From: an uncultured Clostridium sp.
GTDB lineage: Bacteria > Bacillota > Clostridia > TANB77 > CAG-508
DNA: 8,349 nucleotides
NCBI GenBank assembly: GCA_900553405.1
Contig: USDF01000056.1
Location: forward strand, 1 to 8,349
Reading direction: 5' to 3'
The notes below the pieces were generated by a model, which saw nothing but the letters and a program-made list of their open reading frames with translations, made no database searches and was not told the DNA's origin. Of this stretch, positions 1-7,455 are shown in pieces; position 1 is the first letter of the stretch; each line of letters opens with the position of its first letter. The position numbers were made by a program, and so were the translations under genes.

Positions 1-24
1 ATAAGGCCTTATAGGCCGATAAGT

Positions 25-53
25 AAATCCACGGGTTTTACCCGTGGATTTTT
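25..53 (+). terminator. Rho-independent terminator of an upstream unit
   Basis: An 11-bp perfect stem (25-35 pairing with 41-51) with a TTTTA loop contains a GC-rich core (CCACGGG/CCCGTGG) and runs into a short T stretch. It lies before the tRNA promoter, so it most likely ends a transcript entering from the left of the window. The bases before it (5-17, GGCC-TTATA-GGCC) form another small inverted repeat that may belong to the same upstream unit. I see no gene in 1-24. Confidence 0.8.
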
Positions 54-110
54 ATAGAATTTATAAAGTAAAAATTTATGTTTTATAAGTAAGTTTTTTG
101 GATTTATCTA

Positions 111-139
111 TTGACAATGGAAGCTTTTTTGTGTTAATA
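111..139 (+). promoter_or_regulatory. SigA-type promoter for the tRNA-Ser pair
   Basis: A perfect -35 box TTGACA (111-116) is followed after exactly 17 bases by the -10 box TTAATA (134-139). Transcription would start near 146, about 23 bases before the first tRNA. This is the only good promoter before the two tRNAs, so it probably drives both. Confidence 0.85.
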
Positions 140-168
140 TATATCTGTTACGAATTATAGTAACATGT

Positions 169-260
169 GCAGAGGTGGTCGAGTTGGTTTATGGCACCAG
201 TCTTGAAAATTGGCGTGCGTTTGTAGCGTACCGTGGGTTCGAATCCCACCCTCTGCGCCA
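169..260 (+). tRNA. tRNA-Ser (anticodon TGA)
   Basis: Serine tRNA reading UCN codons, mainly UCA. The acceptor stem GCAGAGG (169-175) pairs with CCTCTGC (250-256), followed by discriminator G257 and an encoded CCA (258-260). The anticodon stem is CCAGT/ATTGG with loop CTTGAAA, placing anticodon TGA at 204-206. The long variable arm of class II tRNAs is present (GTGCG/CGTAC around a 7-base loop, about 215-231), as expected for serine. The T arm is GTGGG-TTCGAAT-CCCAC (233-249). All arms pair, with one G-T wobble in the anticodon stem, so it looks functional. The second serine tRNA begins 32 bases downstream. Confidence 0.97.
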
Positions 261-292
261 TTTTTTTATTAAAAGTTTAACTTGAAACATTT

Positions 293-383
293 GGAGGCTT
301 ACCCAAGTGGTTGAAGGGGACAGTTTGCTAAACTGTTAGGGTTCGCAAGGGCCGCGAGGGTTCAAATCCCTCAGCTTCCGCCA
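293..383 (+). tRNA. tRNA-Ser (anticodon GCT)
   Basis: Serine tRNA reading AGC/AGU codons. The acceptor stem GGAGGCT (293-299) pairs with AGCTTCC (373-379) with one G-T wobble; discriminator G380 and encoded CCA (381-383) follow. The anticodon stem ACAGT/ACTGT is perfect, with loop TTGCTAA and anticodon GCT at 327-329. The class II variable arm folds as GGTTC-GCAA-GGGCC (340-353), closed by a GNRA-type tetraloop. The T arm is GAGGG-TTCAAAT-CCCTC (356-372). It is probably cotranscribed with the upstream tRNA-Ser(TGA) from the promoter at 111-139 and ends at the adjoining hairpin. Together the pair can serve both serine codon boxes. Confidence 0.97.
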
Positions 384-419
384 AAAAAATATAAGGTATT
401 GATTACCTTATATTTTTTT
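384..419. terminator. Two-way terminator between tRNA-Ser and the 438-aa gene
   Basis: The stem ATATAAGGTA (389-398) pairs with TACCTTATAT (404-413) around a 5-base loop. It is flanked by an A run on the left and a T run on the right, which extend the pairing to about 384-418. The run of T follows the stem on both strands, so the hairpin can end the plus-strand tRNA transcript and also the minus-strand transcript of the gene that stops at 459. Confidence 0.85.
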
Positions 420-458
420 ATAAAATTATCTTATTTATGAATAAATTAAAATAGTGTA

Positions 459-1775
459 TTATCTTTCTATGTCTTGATATCTTTGAGATATTAATCTATA
501 CAATTCTACTAAAATATCACCTTTAATTTCAGTTTCAGACTTTATAATAGGTATATGAATGTGTAAAAAATTATCTATATCTCCAGGATAACTTTCTATT
601 ACTCCACTTTGATAATGATTTAATAATCTTTGAAATTTTCGTATTAATCCTTCAGTTTTTATTTCACTTATTAAATTTTGTTTATTATAATTATGGCTTA
701 AGTGATTTTTTTGTGATTGATAAGATGATGGAAATTTAGAAATTTTATCTTTTGTCCAATAATCTTTAAAATTTTTAATAGTTGTTTTATTTCTTTTTCT
801 ATGATATTCATAGTCTAAAACATACATACAGGGAACTTCAATGTCTGTAATTTCCTCTTGATTTAAAATGTCAATAAAAATACTTAATGCTAATATGCTT
901 TTAGGATCTACTTTTTCTCTGTATTCTTCAGATATACCATTATTTAATTTATAAGATTTATTTCTAACTTTTTTATTTATATTAGGCTGTTCATAAGAGC
1001 TTTGAGATACATTTGTATTTTGTATAGAACCTATAGAACAAACTCGTTTTCCATTTTTCTCATATATTCCATATCGTATAATAGGAAGTGTACAATGTGG
1101 TCTATCAAAAAGTTCTGTATTGTTATAAAAAGTTTTATCGTAAATAGTTATTTCTATTTCCCTAGAGTTTTCATCCCATGTTCTTGAAATTCCATTTTTT
1201 ATACAAAGTATATTATTATCTAAAAATCCTAATTTTCCTATATAAGTTTCTTTATCATATTTCTCAAAAGTCGTATCTTTTAACATTTCTACTTGTTTTC
1301 TTAAAAATTCTTCAGGATTATTAAAATCTTCTGGAGTTGCTCTTAACCAAATTTGTTCAAAACAATTATTTTTTTCATATACAGTGAAACCTGTCATATT
1401 TGTTCTTAAAAAATATAATTCTATATCCTTTTCATAAAAGCTTCTTAACTGTTCAAAGAAATCTTTATAATTATTTATTATCATTGCTGGTTGTATGCTA
1501 TTACCATTCGACTTTTCCTTTATTCTTTGTAATATTATTCTGTGCTTTTCTTCTAAGTGTGAAACAAAGGATTTATCATCAAATTGATTTCTATAATTTG
1601 AGAGAGTCTTATCTATAAATTCTATTGCTTCAGTTTCAGTAAAAATAAATCTAAAATTAGGTAATTCATCACTAAATAATAGTTTATATAGTGTTTCTGT
1701 TATAAATTCTCGTGTTACATTTTCAAATGTAGGTTTTAAACTATCTGCTATGGTTTGATTACTATTTAGAATCAT
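459..1775 (-). CDS. Uncharacterised protein, 438 aa
   Basis: I do not recognise this protein. It is a soluble-looking product of 438 residues with no signal peptide and no membrane segment, rich in Asn, Lys, Ile, Glu and Tyr. Five cysteines are scattered (C138, C191, C228, C246, C316) and form no clear metal motif. Visible landmarks are IRYGIYEKNGKRVCSIGSIQ (233-252), the hydrophobic stretch ILALSIFIDIL (294-304), a basic patch YHRKRNK (324-330) and HIHIPI near the end (405-410). The start ATG (1773-1775) has a GAAAGGA Shine-Dalgarno (1789-1795) at a rather long distance of 13 bases; the next in-frame Met is at residue 98, so this start is preferred. An extended -10 promoter lies upstream. 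The reading frame is long and intact with AT-rich codons like its neighbours, so it is probably a real gene. It stands alone between the tRNAs and a divergent patatin gene, and the context gives no function. Confidence 0.8.
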   Translation of the reverse strand: MILNSNQTIADSLKPTFENVTREFITETLYKLLFSDELPNFRFIFTETEAIEFIDKTLSNYRNQFDDKSFVSHLEEKHRIILQRIKEKSNGNSIQPAMIINNYKDFFEQLRSFYEKDIELYFLRTNMTGFTVYEKNNCFEQIWLRATPEDFNNPEEFLRKQVEMLKDTTFEKYDKETYIGKLGFLDNNILCIKNGISRTWDENSREIEITIYDKTFYNNTELFDRPHCTLPIIRYGIYEKNGKRVCSIGSIQNTNVSQSSYEQPNINKKVRNKSYKLNNGISEEYREKVDPKSILALSIFIDILNQEEITDIEVPCMYVLDYEYHRKRNKTTIKNFKDYWTKDKISKFPSSYQSQKNHLSHNYNKQNLISEIKTEGLIRKFQRLLNHYQSGVIESYPGDIDNFLHIHIPIIKSETEIKGDILVELYRLISQRYQDIER

Positions 1776-1817
1776 GTTCTTTACATTATCCTTTCTTTTA
1801 TTTTGTAGCTATATATT

Positions 1818-1826
1818 ATTATAACA
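1818..1826 (-). promoter_or_regulatory. Extended -10 promoter of the 438-aa gene
   Basis: Read on the minus strand, the bases are TG-T-TATAAT: a perfect -10 hexamer (1818-1823) preceded by the TGn extension. No good -35 box lies 16-18 bases further up, which is typical of extended -10 promoters. Transcription would begin near 1811, giving a leader of about 36 bases that contains the Shine-Dalgarno at 1789-1795. Confidence 0.6.
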
Positions 1827-1876
1827 TAAAATTTAATAAATAGCATTATCTCTGTAAATAATGGAAAATAATAATC

Positions 1877-1978
1877 TAATAAAAAAATAAATAAAAAAAA
1901 ATAAATAATTAAATAAAAATAATTAATTAAATAAAAATAAATAATTAAATTAAATAAAATAAAAAATAAAATTAATTA
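1877..1978. other. 102-bp tract without G or C
   Basis: Every base from C1876 (exclusive) to G1979 (exclusive) is A or T, with A dominating the plus strand. It lies in the 269-bp spacer between the divergent 438-aa and patatin genes. It may act as UP-element-like or easily melted DNA for the two promoters, but that is inference. In the rest of the spacer I see a weak patatin promoter candidate, TTGTAA (2000-2005) and TATTTA (2024-2029) with 18-base spacing, and no small gene. Confidence 0.6.
1906..1950. repeat. 18-bp A/T tandem repeat, about 2.5 copies
   Basis: The unit TAATTAAATAAAAATAAT (1906-1923) is repeated at 1924-1941 with a single change in its last base. The first nine bases occur a third time at 1942-1950. 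It sits inside the G/C-free tract and looks like slippage-generated low-complexity DNA. Confidence 0.6.
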
Positions 1979-2041
1979 GTAAAATAATAATTTATTTTAT
2001 TGTAAAAAGAATAAATAAAAAAATATTTAATAAAATTAATC

Positions 2042-2056
2042 AGGGTGATTTTTTTG
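2042..2056 (+). promoter_or_regulatory. Ribosome binding site deciding a TTG start
   Basis: GGTGAT (2044-2049) matches the 3' part of the ideal AGGAGGTGAT complement of the 16S rRNA end. Four T bases then lead into TTG (2054-2056). The upstream GTG (2045-2047) is part of this site and so is an unlikely start. No other purine-rich site lies at a suitable distance before that GTG. Confidence 0.7.
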
Positions 2057-2920
2057 AGTATAGGAATTTGTTTTGCAGGTGGTGGAATAAAAGGAGTTGC
2101 ACATATTGGAGCATTAAAAGCACTTGAGGAAGAAAATATAAAATTTGATTATATAGCGGGTACATCTTCTGGAAGTATAGTAGCCTGTTTATATTCTGTA
2201 GGATATAATTCAGATGAAATTTATGAAATATTTAAAAAATATATAAATAAAATTAATTACTTCGAAATAAAAAATGTAATCAAATTAATATTTGGAATTT
2301 TAATAAAAAGAAAAATAATAATTACAGGATTAAATAGTGGTAAAAAAATAGAAAAATTAATTAATAAAGAATGTGCAAAAAAAGAAATAAATAATATTAA
2401 TCAAATAAATAAAAATTTATTAATTCCATGTGTAAATTTAAAAACAGGAGATGTATATATTTTTTCATCAATAAAAAATAGAAATAGAAAAGAATATTCA
2501 GATAATATTATTTATAAAAATAATATTAATATAGGAAAAGCTGTTAGAGCTAGTTGTAGTTATCCAGGAGTTTTTTCACCTTGCATAATTGAAGATAATT
2601 ATATGGTAGATGGGGGAATAAGAGAAAATGTACCATGGAAAGAATTAAAAGAATGTGGTGCACAAAAAGTAATTTCCATTGTTTTTCAAAACGAAATAAA
2701 AGAAAAAAATAAAATAGATATGTTTGATGTAATAAGTGGTTCAATGGAATTATTATGTAGGGAATTATCAAATTATGAATTAAATGGAGCAGATTATTTA
2801 CTAAAAATAAAAACAAAAAATATTCAATTATTAGACAAAACAAAATTAGATTATTTATATAATTTAGGATATATAGAAACAAAAGGAAAAATTAGAGAAA
2901 TAAAAGAATTAATTAAATAA
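2054..2920 (+). CDS. Patatin-like phospholipase (RssA/YlbK-type)
   Basis: Predicted cytoplasmic lipid acyl hydrolase of the patatin family, with a Ser-Asp catalytic dyad. From the TTG start the product is 288 residues. Visible motifs are the oxyanion-hole loop GGGIKG (9-14), the nucleophile elbow GTSSG (36-40, Ser38) and the DGG motif with catalytic Asp186 followed by IRENVP. Order, spacing and total length fit single-domain bacterial patatins of the RssA group, and there is no signal peptide or membrane helix. An in-frame GTG at 2045 would add three residues, but it lies within the GGTGAT Shine-Dalgarno (2044-2049). The TTG sits 4 bases after that site, and starting there places the glycine-rich loop where family members have it. 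Codon use is extremely A-rich. The gene appears monocistronic and ends before the hairpin at 3026. The fold assignment is firm; the natural lipid substrate cannot be told from sequence. Confidence 0.92.
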   Translation: MSIGICFAGGGIKGVAHIGALKALEEENIKFDYIAGTSSGSIVACLYSVGYNSDEIYEIFKKYINKINYFEIKNVIKLIFGILIKRKIIITGLNSGKKIEKLINKECAKKEINNINQINKNLLIPCVNLKTGDVYIFSSIKNRNRKEYSDNIIYKNNINIGKAVRASCSYPGVFSPCIIEDNYMVDGGIRENVPWKELKECGAQKVISIVFQNEIKEKNKIDMFDVISGSMELLCRELSNYELNGADYLLKIKTKNIQLLDKTKLDYLYNLGYIETKGKIREIKELIK

Positions 2921-3025
2921 AAAATAAATAGAATAATAAATAAAATAAAAATGGATTAAATAATAAATGAAAAATAATAAATCAATAAAAGTGAATAGAT
3001 ATAAAATAAATAATTATAAAAAAAT

Positions 3026-3060
3026 AAAAAACATTGATAAAAAATTAATCAATGTTTTTT
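3026..3060. terminator. Two-way terminator between patatin and dehydratase genes
   Basis: AAAAAACATTGAT (3026-3038) pairs perfectly with ATCAATGTTTTTT (3048-3060) around a 9-base loop. Each strand reads a stem ending in at least six T. The genes on both sides converge here: patatin stops at 2920 and the dehydratase-like gene at 3085, so the hairpin can serve both. The 105 bases before it (2921-3025) are A-rich low-complexity sequence without a visible gene. Confidence 0.85.
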
Positions 3061-3084
3061 ACTTTTTATAAAAACAACATATTA

Positions 3085-6000
3085 TTATTTTATTATTTTT
3101 TCATTTTTATTAGTTTTATCTGTAACATTTTCTTTTTTTATTGCAATTTTTGAATTTTGTTTATTTTTTATATTATCTTTTGCTACAGTCATTAATAATT
3201 TAATTCTATTTGTTTGATTTGCTTCACTAGCACCTGGGTCATAATCTATAGGTGAGATATTTGCTTCAGGGTATTTGTTTCTAATAGTTTTTATAACACC
3301 CTTTCCTACAACATGGTTTGGAAGACAAGCAAATGGTTGAACACAAACTATATTCGTAATGCCATGTTCCATATATTCAATCATTTCAGCTGTTAAAAAC
3401 CAACCTTCACCAGTTTGATTTCCTATAGATAAAACATCTTTAACTTGTTCTTCTAAATGCCATATATCACAAGGTTGCATATATCCTTTTTTAGAACTAG
3501 CTAATGCTAATCTCATATCTTTTTCTAAAATATCAATTAATTTAATTGCTGTTTTAAATACTTTTGCTTTAAATTTATCTGTTTTTATTAATTGATTAAA
3601 TGTAATTTTATGTGTTGCAATAAATTTTATAAATCCCATAAAATCAGGTAATATTACTTCTGCACCTTCTTCTTCTAATTTGTTTGCAACAAAATTATTT
3701 CCAAAAGGATGATATTTAATTAATACTTCTCCGACAATTCCTACTTTAGGTTTTTCTACAGAAGTATCTAATTCTATTTTTTCAAAGTCGTTTACAATAT
3801 CATAAATACTTTGTTTAAATTCTTTCATAGTAGATTTTTCTACCATTTTTTTGCATTTATCCATCCATGTGTTAAATAATTTTTCTGTTTCACCTTTATT
3901 TACTTCATATGCTCTATTTTTTGTAAGCATTTTTTGAAGTAAATCTGCATAAATAACACATTTTAATAATCTTTCAATCAAAGGAATTGTTATTTTAAAG
4001 CCTGGCATTTTTTCCATACCAACAACATTGAATGATATAACAGGAACTTTTTCAAAACCAGCATCTTTTAATGCTTTACGAATAAATCCTATATAGTTTG
4101 TTGCTCTACATCCGCCACCTGTTTGTGACATTATTAAAGCAGTTCTATCTAAATCATATTTTCCAGATTGAAGAGCTTCTATCATTTGACCGGTTGTTAA
4201 AATTGAAGGATAACAAGCATCATTATTTACGTATTTTAAACCTGTTTCTACAGTATGATCTGTACAATTTCTTAAAAGTTCTACTTTATAACCGCAAGAA
4301 CGTACAGCAGATTCAATTAATTCAAAATGAATTGGTGCCATTTGTGGAATTAATATTGTGTAATCTTTTTTCATATCTTTTGTGAATATTACTTTATTAC
4401 ATTCATAATTTCCATTTGAAACTTCTTTTTGTAATGTTTCACGTTTTTTCATACTAGCTAAAAGTGAACGAATACGAATACGTACAGCACCTAAATTATT
4501 AATTTCATCTATTTTAATTAAAGTATACATTTTATTATAGCTTGATAAAATTTCTTCAACTTGATCTGTTGTAACAGCATCTACACCGCAACCAAATGAA
4601 TTTAATTGTACTAATTCTAAATTATCTTGTTTTCCAACAAAATCTGCTGCAGCATATAATCTTGCATGATATACCCATTGATCTACAACTCTTAAAGGAC
4701 GTTTTGCTTCTGCTAAATGTGAAACACTATCTTCTGTTAAGACACATAGTCCTAAAGAAGTAATTAAAGTATCAATTCCATGGTTTATTTCAGGGTCTGT
4801 ATGATAAGGTCTTCCTGCTAATACAATACCATGTAATTTATTTTCATTAATATATTTTAATGTTTCTTCACCTTTTTTACGTATGTCATTTTTGTAATTC
4901 TGATATTCTTCTTCAGCTTTTTGGGCTGCTTGTAATAACTCTTTTTTAGTAAAATTATATTCTTTAAATTCAGGTAAATCCATTATAGTTTCAGCTAAAG
5001 TTTTTGCTTCAAAAGGTAAAAATGGATTTAAGAATTTAATATTTTTATCTTTTAATTCTTCTACATTATTTTTTAATACTTCAGAATATGAAATTACTAT
5101 AGGACAATTATAATGATTATCTGCTTTTTCATATTCTTTTCTAGAATAAGGTACACAAGGGTAAAAAATTGTATTAATTCCTTGTTTTATTAAACTTACA
5201 ATATGACCATGTGAAAGTTTAGCAGGGAAACATACAGATTCAGAAGGCATAGATTCCATACCTTTTTCGTATGTTTTTCTATTACTCTTTTCTGAAAGTA
5301 TTACCCTAAATCCTAAATTTGTAAGGAAAGTAAACCAAAATGGATAATCTTCATACATATTTAAAACTCTAGGGATACCTATTGTTCCACGTGTTGCTTT
5401 TTTTTCTGGTAAAGGTTCATAACCAAATAATCTTTCATATTTATATTTCATTACATTTGGTAAATCTTTTTTCTCTGAAAGGTTTCCGGCACCTTTTTCA
5501 CAACGATTTCCAGAAATATATTTTGAACCATTGCTAAATCTATTTATTGTAAGTAAACAATGATTTTCACATCCATTGCAACGTACATGTGAAGTTGTTA
5601 TTTCTAGTTTATCTAAATCTTCTAAACCTAAAATAGTTGAGTGATATTCCATATCTAAATTTGCTTCATATTGTTCTTTAGAAAGAAGTGCTGCTCCATA
5701 AGCGCCCATTAAACCTGCAATATCTGGTCTTACAACATTTCTTCCAACTATTAATTCAAAAGCACGAAGCACAGCATCATTATAGAATGTTCCACCCTGA
5801 ACAACTATGTGTGCGCCAAGTGTTTTAACATCTCTAACTTTCATAACTTTTTGAATAGCATTTTTTATAACTGAATAAGAAAGTCCAGCAGAAATATCTC
5901 CAACACTATATCCTTCTTTTTGTGCTTGTTTAATTTTAGAATTCATAAATACTGTACAACGAGAACCTAAGTCTACGGGTCTTCTTGCTTCTAGTGCACT

Positions 6001-7407
6001 TTCAACAAATTCTTCAATAGAAAGATTTAAGCTTTTGGCAAATGTTTCTATAAAAGAACCACATCCAGAAGAACAAGCTTCATTAAGCATAATATTATCT
6101 ATAGCACCATTTTTCATTTTTATATATTTCATGTCTTGACCGCCAATGTCAACTATACTAGTTACATTTGGCATAAACTCTTTTGCAGCTGTATAATGAG
6201 CTATTGTTTCTATTTCATTTAAATCTACATTTAAAGCAGTTTGTATTAGTTTTTCACCATAACCTGTAACGCCACTATATCTAATAGTGCAAGTTTCAGG
6301 CAATTCAGTATATAGTTTTTTTAGCATTTTTATAACACTTTGAAGAGGATTTCCTTCATTACTTCCATATAAAGAATATAATAAAGTTCCTTCATTATCT
6401 ATTACTACCAATTTTGTAGTAGTAGAACCTGCATCAATTCCTATAAAAACATCTCCACTAAAATCTTTTAGATTAGCTTTTTTTACTTTATCTTTTTCAT
6501 GTCTTGTTTTAAATTCTTCATATTCAACATCTGTTTTAAATAAAGGAGCTAGAGGATTTGTAGTATCATCATGTGAATTTCTTAATACTTCTATTTTACT
6601 TTTTAATTTTTCATTAGAAATAGGTTTTGTATTTAAAGAATCTAAAGCTGCTCCTTTTGCAACTAGTAGATGAGCCTCTTCTGGAACAACAACGTGATTA
6701 TCATCTAAATGTAAAGTTTCAATAAATCTATTTCTAAGTTCAGATAAATAATTTAAAGGACCACCTAAAAATGCTACTGTTCCACGTATTGGTCTACCAC
6801 AGGCTAAACCACTTATTGTTTGATTTACAACTGCTTGAAAAATAGAAACAGCAATATCTTCTTTTGCAGCGCCTTCATTAAGTAATGGTTGTATATCAGT
6901 TTTTGCAAATACACCACAACGAGAAGCTATAGGGTAAATCATTTTATAATTTTTAGCAAGTTCATTTAAACCAGCTGTATCTGTATTTAAAAGTGAAGCC
7001 ATTTGGTCTATAAATGCTCCCGTACCACCTGCACAAGTACCATTCATACGTTGTTCTATTGATTTATCAAAATATATAATTTTTGCATCTTCTCCACCAA
7101 GTTCTATTACAACATCTGTCTGTGGAATATATTTTTCAACAGCTCTTTTACAAGAAACAACTTCTTGAATAAATGGCAAGTCTAAAAATTTAGCAGCAGA
7201 CATTGCACCAGAGCCAGTTAAGGCAACTGTAAATAGACAATCTTTATATGTATTTATTAAATCATCTAGAACGTTACAAACAGTATTTTTTGTGTCCGAA
7301 AAATGTCTTTGATAATTTCTATATATGATATTTAAGTCTTCATCCATTACGACGATTTTTACTGTTGTAGACCCAACGTCTAATCCAACATGTAATAATT
7401 TGTTCAT
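3085..7407 (-). CDS. Fused 2-hydroxyacyl-CoA dehydratase activase/DUF2229 protein
   Basis: A 1440-residue protein joining parts that are separate subunits in 2-hydroxyglutaryl-CoA or benzoyl-CoA systems. Residues 5-255 and 319-577 are two BadF/BadG/BcrA/BcrD-type ASKHA ATPase domains. Their phosphate loops are DVGSTTVK (9-16) and DAGSTTTK (325-332), with GGEDAK (104-109) and GGQDMK (422-427) as second loops. Cluster-type cysteines are C125 in CAGGTG and C164 in SRCGVF (domain 1), and C445/C449 in CSSGCG and C484 in SRCTVF (domain 2). A segment with C610, C613, C617 and C636 follows. Then come a DUF2229-like region (about 672-890; C726, C751, C768) and an HgdB-like C-terminus (about 1015-1400; C1065, C1100, C1313, C1355, C1361). 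The last 30 residues are a Lys/Asn-rich tail. Such proteins are known across Clostridia at about this length, so it looks complete. By analogy it would use ATP to drive low-potential electron transfer between iron-sulfur clusters in the cytoplasm; the substrate is unknown. The start has GAGGGAG (7414-7420) 6 bases upstream. No CoA-transferase, electron transfer flavoprotein or ferredoxin gene is adjacent. Confidence 0.93.
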   Translation of the reverse strand: MNKLLHVGLDVGSTTVKIVVMDEDLNIIYRNYQRHFSDTKNTVCNVLDDLINTYKDCLFTVALTGSGAMSAAKFLDLPFIQEVVSCKRAVEKYIPQTDVVIELGGEDAKIIYFDKSIEQRMNGTCAGGTGAFIDQMASLLNTDTAGLNELAKNYKMIYPIASRCGVFAKTDIQPLLNEGAAKEDIAVSIFQAVVNQTISGLACGRPIRGTVAFLGGPLNYLSELRNRFIETLHLDDNHVVVPEEAHLLVAKGAALDSLNTKPISNEKLKSKIEVLRNSHDDTTNPLAPLFKTDVEYEEFKTRHEKDKVKKANLKDFSGDVFIGIDAGSTTTKLVVIDNEGTLLYSLYGSNEGNPLQSVIKMLKKLYTELPETCTIRYSGVTGYGEKLIQTALNVDLNEIETIAHYTAAKEFMPNVTSIVDIGGQDMKYIKMKNGAIDNIMLNEACSSGCGSFIETFAKSLNLSIEEFVESALEARRPVDLGSRCTVFMNSKIKQAQKEGYSVGDISAGLSYSVIKNAIQKVMKVRDVKTLGAHIVVQGGTFYNDAVLRAFELIVGRNVVRPDIAGLMGAYGAALLSKEQYEANLDMEYHSTILGLEDLDKLEITTSHVRCNGCENHCLLTINRFSNGSKYISGNRCEKGAGNLSEKKDLPNVMKYKYERLFGYEPLPEKKATRGTIGIPRVLNMYEDYPFWFTFLTNLGFRVILSEKSNRKTYEKGMESMPSESVCFPAKLSHGHIVSLIKQGINTIFYPCVPYSRKEYEKADNHYNCPIVISYSEVLKNNVEELKDKNIKFLNPFLPFEAKTLAETIMDLPEFKEYNFTKKELLQAAQKAEEEYQNYKNDIRKKGEETLKYINENKLHGIVLAGRPYHTDPEINHGIDTLITSLGLCVLTEDSVSHLAEAKRPLRVVDQWVYHARLYAAADFVGKQDNLELVQLNSFGCGVDAVTTDQVEEILSSYNKMYTLIKIDEINNLGAVRIRIRSLLASMKKRETLQKEVSNGNYECNKVIFTKDMKKDYTILIPQMAPIHFELIESAVRSCGYKVELLRNCTDHTVETGLKYVNNDACYPSILTTGQMIEALQSGKYDLDRTALIMSQTGGGCRATNYIGFIRKALKDAGFEKVPVISFNVVGMEKMPGFKITIPLIERLLKCVIYADLLQKMLTKNRAYEVNKGETEKLFNTWMDKCKKMVEKSTMKEFKQSIYDIVNDFEKIELDTSVEKPKVGIVGEVLIKYHPFGNNFVANKLEEEGAEVILPDFMGFIKFIATHKITFNQLIKTDKFKAKVFKTAIKLIDILEKDMRLALASSKKGYMQPCDIWHLEEQVKDVLSIGNQTGEGWFLTAEMIEYMEHGITNIVCVQPFACLPNHVVGKGVIKTIRNKYPEANISPIDYDPGASEANQTNRIKLLMTVAKDNIKNKQNSKIAIKKENVTDKTNKNEKIIK

Positions 7408-7455
7408 TTTTTTCTCCCTCTGTTTTACTTTAAAACTATATAAAATTCAACACTA

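Noticed and set aside
1..24. Palindromic GGCC-TTATA-GGCC and ATAAGGCCTTAT at the left edge as a separate RNA gene or riboswitch.
   Set aside because: Only the last few bases of whatever lies upstream are visible, so no identity can be supported.
1002..1618. Two short plus-strand open frames (1002-1187 and 1400-1618) opposite the 438-residue gene.
   Set aside because: Both are low-complexity Phe/Ile/Tyr-rich translations typical of the reverse of an AT-rich gene, without a good Shine-Dalgarno site.
169..2044. A genomic island inserted at the tRNA-Ser genes.
   Set aside because: I found no copy of the tRNA 3' end elsewhere in the window and no integrase gene. The window may simply be too short to show one.
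2550..2882. A 110-codon open frame on the minus strand opposite the patatin gene.
   Set aside because: It is a Leu/Phe/Ile-rich mirror of the A-rich patatin coding strand and lies wholly within that gene, which has clear catalytic motifs.
459..2920. A CBASS-like defence pair, because patatin-like phospholipases (CapV) serve as CBASS effectors.
   Set aside because: The adjacent 438-residue protein shows no nucleotidyltransferase GS-D-D pattern, the two genes are divergent with a 278-bp gap to the TTG start, and the patatin resembles the ordinary RssA type. No accessory CBASS gene is present.
4098..4385. A 95-codon plus-strand open frame inside the dehydratase-like gene.
   Set aside because: It is antisense to conserved cysteine-containing parts of the large protein and has no convincing ribosome binding site.
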